From a virus: a stretch of DNA of 20,928 nucleotides. The stretch lies in IMG/VR virus record IMGVR_UViG_3300042294_001868, positions 1-20,928 of that record; one strand, given 5' to 3'. The notes under the pieces are model-generated. The model ran no database searches and was not told the DNA's origin. It saw nothing but the letters and a program-made list of their open reading frames with translations. Below are positions 4,916-11,132 of the stretch, piece after piece. Numbering within the stretch: the first letter of the stretch is position 1; the number at the start of each line of letters is the position of its first letter. The position numbers and the translations under genes were made by a program.

Positions 4916-5385
4916 GCCTGCTCATTACCCCGGCGGATTCCGCGTTTTCCAAGTGCGTCCGGGAGCGGGCCGAATGGTACTGCGAGCGATGTGGAACGCA
5001 TTACGAGCACAAGCCGCAGGGGCTTCACTGTTCCCACTACATGGGCCGGGGGAACTGGGCGACAAGGTTCCATCCGAGGAACGCGCTGGCACTGTGCTAC
5101 GGCTGCCACCAGTACGTCAGCAGTCGGCCAAACGAACACAGCGACTTGATATGGGGAATACAGGGCGTCGTGGCAGTGGATGCGTTACGCGCTTTGGCGA
5201 ACAAGCCAGCAACGGGTTTGCGGAAAAAAGTTTCGTTGATAGCGAAACATTATCGGGATGAGTTAAAGCGCATGCAGGGCTTGAGGCAGGGCGGAATAGT
5301 TGGGCGGCTGGAATTTTTGTTGGCCCCGCAGTGCCCGGACATTGACACGCCGACGTGGCGAATGGCTATGGGAGACGACGCATGA
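4912..5385 (+). CDS. NinG/Rap-like HNH recombination nuclease
   Basis: The gene starts with TTG at 4912 after AGGGGG, overlapping the previous stop. The 157-residue protein has a CERCG knuckle at about residues 24 to 28, then LHCSHYMGRGNWATRFH and NALALCYGCHQYV, about residues 38 to 68. This Cys pair, His-rich strand, Asn and second Cys pair is the HNH arrangement of the NinG (Rap) family, which cuts branched recombination intermediates. The C-terminal helices (about 95 to 130) are also typical. Placement in the middle region after the replication genes, as ninG is in lambda, supports this. It would complement the ERF annealing protein. Confidence 0.75.
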   Translation: MSLLITPADSAFSKCVRERAEWYCERCGTHYEHKPQGLHCSHYMGRGNWATRFHPRNALALCYGCHQYVSSRPNEHSDLIWGIQGVVAVDALRALANKPATGLRKKVSLIAKHYRDELKRMQGLRQGGIVGRLEFLLAPQCPDIDTPTWRMAMGDDA

Positions 5386-5450
5386 CGCTTTACACCGGCT
5401 CGGGCTCACTGCCGCGTCCGGATGTCTGGACTGTGGAGCACTTCGCATGA
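5382..5450 (+). CDS. 22-codon mini-ORF bridging two genes
   Basis: ATG at 5382 shares ATGA with the NinG-like stop, and its TGA shares ATGA with the next start at 5447. The peptide MTLYTGSGSLPRPDVWTVEH ends with Phe-Ala. The double four-base overlap fills an otherwise odd 61-base gap and may carry ribosomes between the two genes. It could be a real micropeptide or only a coupling device. Confidence 0.4.
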   Translation: MTLYTGSGSLPRPDVWTVEHFA

Positions 5451-5662
5451 CATGGCACGCAATCCAAGGCGGTTACAACCAGCACCCGTATCAGGTGCGC
5501 TGGGTGTCCGGAGGGAAATGGCTTGCGCGGTTCAACCATGGCCGGGGCATGCCGGAGCACCTGGGTACATTTGCCACCGCGAACGAGGCCAAGGCGGCGT
5601 GCGAGGGGCATCGCATGGGCAAGGCGGAAGAGTGGCAGGAATGCGGGTGGGGTGACAAATGA
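5447..5662 (+). CDS. small AP2-like domain protein B, 71 aa
   Basis: ATG at 5447 begins MTWHAIQGGYNQHPYQVRW. The core GGKWLARFNHG, then HLGTFATANEAKAACEGHRM, is a clear match to the pattern of AP2 domains: two strands, a turn, a third strand ending LG, and a helix starting TxxEA. It is a diverged paralogue of the 56-residue protein at 3970-4140. A short acidic tail follows. The stop overlaps the next gene as ATGA. It is likely a DNA-binding accessory protein; its target is unknown. Confidence 0.65.
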   Translation: MTWHAIQGGYNQHPYQVRWVSGGKWLARFNHGRGMPEHLGTFATANEAKAACEGHRMGKAEEWQECGWGDK

Positions 5663-5949
5663 AGCCCGGCGACAAAATGTACAAACCAGACGAGCGCATC
5701 AGCATCCTCGCCAACTGGCCGCAAAACATGTCCGCCTACAAGTACGCCGAAGTCTGCGGCGTCCACCACACCACGTTGAGCCGCTGGGCCAATGGCTCGC
5801 AGAAGACGCAGCGCGAGCGGTGGAATGAGCGAATGGCCAATCGGATGGCCGAGTACAGGAGCCTGCGGGCCGAAGGGCTGACGCGGCACAAAGCCTGTCT
5901 GGCGATGGGCCTGAATCACATCACGGCCAGGCGCTGGGACGGCGAATGA
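5659..5949 (+). CDS. tandem helix-turn-helix protein, 96 aa
   Basis: The 96-residue product contains two similar helix-turn-helix-like segments: YAEVCGVHHTTLSRWANG at about residues 29 to 46 and ACLAMGLNHITARRWDGE at the C-terminus. They align at G, H, T and RW. A charged helical linker with several Arg and Glu joins them. The gene lies directly before the Q-like antiterminator, with overlaps on both sides, so it may act in middle or late control. A relation to small terminase subunits, which also carry helix-turn-helix domains, is possible but the gene order argues against it. Confidence 0.6.
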   Translation: MKPGDKMYKPDERISILANWPQNMSAYKYAEVCGVHHTTLSRWANGSQKTQRERWNERMANRMAEYRSLRAEGLTRHKACLAMGLNHITARRWDGE

Positions 5950-6284
5950 GCTACGAGCTGGGACGAGAGCGGGCCGAGAACTGGCAACGGTGGGCGCTGA
6001 ACGACGACGCCAAACTGGGCTACCCCAAAGTCTGCGCCTGGGCGAAGCAGTACCAGCCTGAAGCCGGGGACATCTGGGACGGCGAGCGACTGGTGCTGAT
6101 TGACGAACGGCAGGCACTGGAGACGGACGAGCGCATCAGGGCATTACCGATTGAGCTTAACCGGGTTGTGCGTGGCCGCTACCTGCACCGGCTCACCGTT
6201 GAGCGCATGGCGAAAGCCGAAGCCGTCACGCGGGCGACAATCGAGGGCAGGCTCGAGCAGGCGTTGATTAGGCTTGGCGGGTAG
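5946..6284 (+). CDS. Q-like late antiterminator
   Basis: The 112-residue protein ends with ALPIELNRVVRGRYLHRL, then VERMAKAEAVTRATIEGRL, a sigma-region-4-like helix-turn-helix at about residues 77 to 108. This is the pattern of the phage antitermination protein Q family found in many temperate phages. Such proteins bind near the late promoter and let RNA polymerase pass the terminator just downstream, switching on the late genes. The location fits well: it is the last gene of the early-middle operon, followed by a 120-bp gap with a terminator and then the terminase genes. Confidence 0.75.
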   Translation: MSYELGRERAENWQRWALNDDAKLGYPKVCAWAKQYQPEAGDIWDGERLVLIDERQALETDERIRALPIELNRVVRGRYLHRLTVERMAKAEAVTRATIEGRLEQALIRLGG

Positions 6285-6300
6285 GTGAAGTAGCAAATCG

Positions 6301-6329
6301 TTGTCCGCGCCCCTTGCCTGAACTAGCCT
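6301..6329 (+). promoter_or_regulatory. possible late promoter (PR'-like)
   Basis: TTGTCC at 6301-6306, a 17-bp spacer and TAGCCT at 6324-6329 form a weak match to a sigma-70 promoter. The predicted start is near 6336. It lies between the Q-like gene and the terminator at 6360, where a Q-controlled promoter is expected. The -10 match is poor. Confidence 0.3.
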
Positions 6330-6359
6330 AACCGCGGGCGAAGTTGCGCCCAAAATCAG

Positions 6360-6380
6360 CCCGCCGAGTGCGGGTTTTTT
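6360..6380 (+). terminator. intrinsic terminator upstream of terminase genes
   Basis: CCCGC and GCGGG form a five-base stem around CGAGT, followed by six T. An upstream hairpin (GGGCG/CGCCC, 6336-6351) precedes it. The Q-like protein would have to carry polymerase past this site to reach the late genes. Confidence 0.65.
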
Positions 6381-6404
6381 CGTTTCTGGACGGGCTACCC
6401 CGCA

Positions 6405-6785
6405 ATGAAACTGCAAGAAAGAGAAAACGCCAATTTCCGCGACTTTGCCGACCTTGAGCAGACCGCTGCACTGAGTCACAGCCTGACCAGCAAGCACGAA
6501 TCTGATCGAGGCGGACGAAAGAGCAAGCGGCGTTTGATCAACCTTCAGACCGTCGCCGAAGTTCTACAAGCTGAAGGGCTGGACCCGACCCGCGAGATTA
6601 TCGGGGTGCTGCCCTTTCTTGAGCCGGAACTGAAGGCGCGCGTTTTGCTTGAGTTGCTGCAATACACTCAGCCCAAGTTGAAAGCCGTGGAAATGAACAT
6701 CACGGCGGATGTGACGCAGTACGTTGCCGAGATTCCCGCCGTCGTCAGTAACGCGGAATGGCAGCGCCTGCACGCCGTCAATTAG
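6405..6785 (+). CDS. probable small terminase subunit
   Basis: The 126-residue protein directly precedes and overlaps the large terminase gene by 28 bases. Its central part (LINLQTVAEVLQAEGLDPTR, then PFLEPELKARVLLELLQYTQ and PKLKAVE) resembles small phage packaging proteins that end in an L-QY-PKLKA-type helix. Small terminase subunits recognise the packaging site and regulate the motor. A basic stretch RGGRKSKRR near residue 42 could contact DNA. The name rests on position and on this partial pattern. The start at 6405 lacks a strong Shine-Dalgarno. Confidence 0.6.
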   Translation: MKLQERENANFRDFADLEQTAALSHSLTSKHESDRGGRKSKRRLINLQTVAEVLQAEGLDPTREIIGVLPFLEPELKARVLLELLQYTQPKLKAVEMNITADVTQYVAEIPAVVSNAEWQRLHAVN

Positions 6786-8155
6786 TCGTCTGGTCGCCGC
6801 AACCTAGACAAGCGGCGTTCATAAGCTGCCCCATATTTGAGGTCTTTTTCGGCGGGGCACGTGGCGGCGGGAAATCGGACGCGCTCTTAGGCGAATGGCT
6901 GGCCCACGCGGCGAGATACGGCAAAAACGCTATTGGTCTGGTCGTCCGGCGTGAGCGGACGCAGTTGCTGGAGCTGATCGAGCGCAGCAAGGCCATTTAC
7001 TCCCGGTTAGGGGCTAAATGGCACGAGCAGGACAAGGTCTGGCGATTCCCTGACGGGGCGCGTTTGCGTTTTGCGTACTTGGAAAACGACCGAGACGCGG
7101 ACAATTACCAAGGCCACAACTACACCCGCGTTTACGTCGAGGAAGCGGGGACGTTTCCAAGCCCTGCGCCTATTTTCAAGCTGATGGCGACGCTGCGGAG
7201 CGGCGCAGGCGTGCCGTGCGGGATGCGGTTGACGGGGAATCCCGGCGGCCCAGGTCACCATTGGCTGAAAGCGCGGTTCATCGACCCGGCCCCGCAGGGC
7301 TGGAAAGTGCTGTCGGAGGATTACGGCGGCATTAGGCGGGAGCGAATCTATATCCCGTCCCGAGTCGCAGATAACGCGTTTCTTGGCGACGAATACGTTG
7401 CCAATTTGCAAATGTCCGGCAGTCCTGAGCTGGTGAGGGCGTGGCTTGAGGGCGACTGGTCTGTAATTGCGGGCGCGTTCTTTCCTGAATTCAGCCTTGA
7501 GCGGCATGTGGTCAAGCCGTTTGAGATACCGGCTCACTGGCTGCGATTCAGGGCAATGGACTGGGGTTCTGCGGCGCCGTTTTCCGTGGGTTGGTATGCC
7601 GTTTCGGACGGGCAGGAAATTGACGGGCGTTATTACCCGGCAAATGCGCTGATCAAATACCGCGAATGGTACGGCTCAAGTGAGCCAAACGTCGGCTTGA
7701 AGATGACCGCCGAAGAGGTAGCCGACGGCATTCTGGCCCGCGAAAAAGAGCCCGTTCGTTATTCGGTTGGTGACCCCGCCATGTGGCAAGTCGACGGCGG
7801 GCCAAGCATCGCGGAACGCATGCACAAGCGAAAAGTTACGCTGCTGAAGGCGGACAACAGCCGTCAAAACGGGTGGGACCAAGTGCGGCAGCGGCTTAAA
7901 GCCGGGATGCTGGTGTTTCTCAACACTTGCACGGACACCATTCGCACGCTGCCGGCTTTGCAGCACGATCCGAGAAAACCCGAAGACGTGGACACTGACG
8001 GCGAAGACCACGCGCCAGACGAAACGCGCTATGCGTGCATGTCGCGCCCGTGGACAGTGCCGAAACCGGACGGTAAGCCACCCCGCTGGCCGCAACAGCA
8101 GACGATTAACGAATTGATCCGCCGACAAACACGCAAGCGGATGGAGGAAGCCTGA
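6758..8155 (+). CDS. terL: terminase large subunit (ATPase and nuclease)
   Basis: The 465-residue protein pumps DNA into the prohead and cuts it. FGGARGGGKS at residues 31 to 40 is Walker A. TRVYVEEAG at 123 to 131 holds Walker B and the catalytic Glu. MRLTGNPGGPG at 156 to 166 is the coupling motif. The C-terminal RNase H-like nuclease shows the expected acidic residues in RAMDWG (D268), YREW (E303) and VGDPAMW (D339). Length and order are normal for the family. The ATG lies within the end of the small-subunit gene, and the stop shares its last base with the next start. Confidence 0.95.
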   Translation: MAAPARRQLVVWSPQPRQAAFISCPIFEVFFGGARGGGKSDALLGEWLAHAARYGKNAIGLVVRRERTQLLELIERSKAIYSRLGAKWHEQDKVWRFPDGARLRFAYLENDRDADNYQGHNYTRVYVEEAGTFPSPAPIFKLMATLRSGAGVPCGMRLTGNPGGPGHHWLKARFIDPAPQGWKVLSEDYGGIRRERIYIPSRVADNAFLGDEYVANLQMSGSPELVRAWLEGDWSVIAGAFFPEFSLERHVVKPFEIPAHWLRFRAMDWGSAAPFSVGWYAVSDGQEIDGRYYPANALIKYREWYGSSEPNVGLKMTAEEVADGILAREKEPVRYSVGDPAMWQVDGGPSIAERMHKRKVTLLKADNSRQNGWDQVRQRLKAGMLVFLNTCTDTIRTLPALQHDPRKPEDVDTDGEDHAPDETRYACMSRPWTVPKPDGKPPRWPQQQTINELIRRQTRKRMEEA

Positions 8156-8634
8156 TGGGCGACGTAGCGATTTCTGGCCGACTGGCTGGCACTACCCTGA
8201 ATAACGGCATCGAGACGCTACAGCGGGCTGTGGTTGGCTCTGACGGCAGCCAGTGGACGATTGAGCAGGGCGTCATCGCTGGGGAACGCCAGCAGCAATC
8301 GACAACTGGGGCCGACCATCTGGCCGTGGCGTCTGAGTGGGCGACCAAGTTGATGGCCTGGAATGGATCGCTCGCGGCTCGCACGATTTACGACGGCCCC
8401 TGCCTTGTCGCTGGGTTCGAAGTGTTCGCGGCGATGAGCGCGCATGCGTCGGATTTTGAGGACAACGGTGTAAGCCGCTATCCGATTCCTGCCTCACGCG
8501 GTGTCGGCACATACACATTCCCCGGCCCAATCATCTTTGAGTTCAATGCAATCTGGGACCCCGGCTCCCTGACAGGTGGTCAGATTCTGGTTTTTTATCG
8601 TCCGCTCGCCCCTAACGTCAAATGGGCCTACTGA
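8155..8634 (+). CDS. hypothetical protein between terminase and tailspike, 159 aa
   Basis: The 159 residues begin MGDVAISGRLAGTTLNNGIE and end in a beta-rich, aromatic part (FPGPIIFEFNAIWDPGS, then ILVFYRPLAP). There is no signal or membrane segment. No family is recognised. It shares one base with the terminase stop and one with the tailspike start at 8634, so the three are probably co-translated. A role as a virion adaptor or partner of the tailspike is suggested by the neighbourhood only. Confidence 0.65.
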   Translation: MGDVAISGRLAGTTLNNGIETLQRAVVGSDGSQWTIEQGVIAGERQQQSTTGADHLAVASEWATKLMAWNGSLAARTIYDGPCLVAGFEVFAAMSAHASDFEDNGVSRYPIPASRGVGTYTFPGPIIFEFNAIWDPGSLTGGQILVFYRPLAPNVKWAY

Positions 8635-11126
8635 TGAAGCGCGCCGTCCCGTTTGACTGGTGTGGGTTTCGCGGCCAAAGCGCTGATAGCCAGAACGTCT
8701 ATGGGCTGTCCATTACGCAAGCGGCGGCGGTGCGTGCGCCGTGGTCAAACCTGGACGACCAGACGGTAATTTTTCAGCAGGCTGGAACGCTGGTCGAGCG
8801 AGTTTGGGCGCTTGGGGAAGCGGGGTGGATCTGGTGCTTGGTTGAAACAACCGCCACCAGTGTCTACACGCTGTATCTTTCAAAGGATTACGGCGCGACG
8901 TGGGAGCTTGCGTATCAGTTCGACACAGCAGATAAATATCTGCTGGTGGACGGGCTGACAATTGGCTATCCAAACGGCGTCCGGACGTTCGCATTAGCCG
9001 AATATTACACGGGTGCATCCGCTCCCTTATTCGTCGCAACGTCCACAAACGGCACGACTTGGACAACCGCTGCGACAATCACGGGCGGCACTTCAAGCAA
9101 CATTCGGCATTTCCATTGCGTGACGTGGAATCAATACAACAACCAATGGATACTCGGCGCGGGTGATACCGACGCCCAGTCCATGATCTTGTCGACTGCT
9201 GACCTGTCTTTGATCACAAACAGCACGCCCGCAACGTTGGCTACAATCCCCGGCCTAAAAGTGGCAACGGGACAACAGCGGTTCCGGCCAATCTCGGTTT
9301 TGATTACGCCGACGCATCTGTTTACGTGCGCTGATGTGATTACAGGAGACGAAAAGGGAATCTGGCGCATGCCCCACGATTTGTCGTGGAGCGAGCGCGT
9401 CGATTACGCGGATGGGCGCTACGAGACAGGCTCTAGTCGCTCGGATGGCTGGTCTGGCCTTATTCATGACGGCCAAATTTTTTTTACAAATTTCCTGCAA
9501 AACGCGCAGTCGGGGCGACAACACCTAGAAATTTACAGCGCCAGCGTTGGCGATGATGGCCCCGGCGCGTGGCGAGAGATTGCCCGATATTACTGTCGAG
9601 CGGGCACTTCTGCGGCTAATACCGGGTTCTTCGCGCATGGCGGACGGTTTGGGCTGTCATCTAACGGCGGATGCGGAAAAATGCAGGGCGATACCGCATT
9701 TTTCACGCTGGGCACGGAATTTTGCGATGACCAAACAGGCGTGCTTGCGCCTGGCACAAACACAGTCCAATACATCCCGGACACGATTCACCCGGTTTTT
9801 TGGGTTGGAGGCGGCTCAAACAGCAATACAGGATTCAGCCCGCGTGCCGCTTACGGCACGCTGCAATACGCATTGACTGGCAGCGCTGGCTCCGGGAACA
9901 GAACTATCTCTTCAATCACCGAAGCCGCAGGCATAGCGACGGTGACGACCGCGACGGCGCACGGTTACGCAGTGGCCGACCGCGTGACGCTGGCCGGTAA
10001 CACGCCTGCGGCCTACAACAATACCTATCATGTAGCCAGCACACCATCGGGCACGCAATTCACGATTCGCGTGCCCTCTGGCACTGGCAATGGGACTGTG
10101 CTCGGAACCGTCAATAGTTCCTTTTCGGCTGTTCCGTTTGGCGCGTGCGTATGGCTTAATCCCGGCGCGCATGTCATTTCAGATTCGATTGTCGCAAGGC
10201 TCAACCAGTACGCGACAACGCCAAGCGGGGCGCTATCCCAGTTTGGATTTGAAGGAGAATCTGTGCACTTCGTCCAGATTCGTGCGGCTGAAAAATCTCA
10301 GGTTCAGATTTCTAATACGTCTGCAAGCCAGAATTATCTAATCCAGCTCAACACGACAACCGATTGGCTGGTAATGGACAGCGTGTCCATCTCGTACGAC
10401 CGCAACGTTACGTCGGCTCGTGTCCTTGAGCCTGCCGCCGTCGCTGCGAGGGTGTGGAGCAGGGATTGCGTGCTGGGAGATGCAGCGTTGTCGAGCGGGT
10501 TTTTCCGAAATGGCGCGTCCAACAACGCCACGCACCGAAGCTGGCGCTGCCTGTATCGGGGCGATGGAACTGCGCTGACGACTGGTGCGGTCGATGTGTC
10601 TGGAAACTCAACATACATCGCGGAATCGTGCTATTTCGCAAACACGCATTCTCCAGTGTTTCTGCGGACAGTGGGCGCGGGAATCATTGCGATGGGTTGC
10701 ACGTTCTATGGCTGGTTGAACAGAGCCGTGCAGGCGAGTGCAGTCAACGGAAGCTCGTTCAAACTGATTGGCAACGTTTTCGCAAACATATCGGGCACGA
10801 ACGCTGCGGTGGATAGCAGTAGCGGCACTTTCTCGACGCAATTCTCGGTTGAATACAACCTGATGCAGCGCACTGGTTTGCAGACGCGGGACAGAAGCTC
10901 AACGAATATCGACATGCAGGTGCTTGGCACCGCGCTCTCGGACTATTTTGAAGGAGACAGTCCTGCAAATCCGCCCAAAGCGGGATCTGCGCTTGTTGAC
11001 GCAGCGGGCGCATTTATAGGCTCAATTGATTTTAATTCGACGCCGCGCAACAACCCGTCCTCAATCGGTTGCATCGAGCGTCCGGCAATTGATCGTCGTT
11101 CCGGGGCCAATCGGCGCCTTGGCTAG
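8634..11126 (+). CDS. tailspike-like protein with Asp-box and beta-helix regions
   Basis: The 830-residue protein (ATG 8622 is an alternative start) looks like a virion surface protein. The N-terminal half has sialidase-type Asp boxes: SKDYGATW at about residues 83 to 90 and the degenerate STNGTTW near 137. This implies a beta-propeller-like part. A module around 430 to 490 (GIATVTTATAHGY, then YNNTYHVAS) is a beta-sandwich common in phage fibres. From about 540 to 800, short repeating strands with many N, S, G (VFLRTVGAGIIAMGCTFYG) suggest a right-handed beta-helix, ending in PRNNPSSIGCIE as pectate-lyase-like spikes do. It probably binds or degrades host polysaccharide. Catalytic residues cannot be assigned. 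Base composition is more AT-rich than the portal gene that follows. Confidence 0.7.
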   Translation: MKRAVPFDWCGFRGQSADSQNVYGLSITQAAAVRAPWSNLDDQTVIFQQAGTLVERVWALGEAGWIWCLVETTATSVYTLYLSKDYGATWELAYQFDTADKYLLVDGLTIGYPNGVRTFALAEYYTGASAPLFVATSTNGTTWTTAATITGGTSSNIRHFHCVTWNQYNNQWILGAGDTDAQSMILSTADLSLITNSTPATLATIPGLKVATGQQRFRPISVLITPTHLFTCADVITGDEKGIWRMPHDLSWSERVDYADGRYETGSSRSDGWSGLIHDGQIFFTNFLQNAQSGRQHLEIYSASVGDDGPGAWREIARYYCRAGTSAANTGFFAHGGRFGLSSNGGCGKMQGDTAFFTLGTEFCDDQTGVLAPGTNTVQYIPDTIHPVFWVGGGSNSNTGFSPRAAYGTLQYALTGSAGSGNRTISSITEAAGIATVTTATAHGYAVADRVTLAGNTPAAYNNTYHVASTPSGTQFTIRVPSGTGNGTVLGTVNSSFSAVPFGACVWLNPGAHVISDSIVARLNQYATTPSGALSQFGFEGESVHFVQIRAAEKSQVQISNTSASQNYLIQLNTTTDWLVMDSVSISYDRNVTSARVLEPAAVAARVWSRDCVLGDAALSSGFFRNGASNNATHRSWRCLYRGDGTALTTGAVDVSGNSTYIAESCYFANTHSPVFLRTVGAGIIAMGCTFYGWLNRAVQASAVNGSSFKLIGNVFANISGTNAAVDSSSGTFSTQFSVEYNLMQRTGLQTRDRSSTNIDMQVLGTALSDYFEGDSPANPPKAGSALVDAAGAFIGSIDFNSTPRNNPSSIGCIERPAIDRRSGANRRLG

Positions 11127-11132
11127 TTGAAA

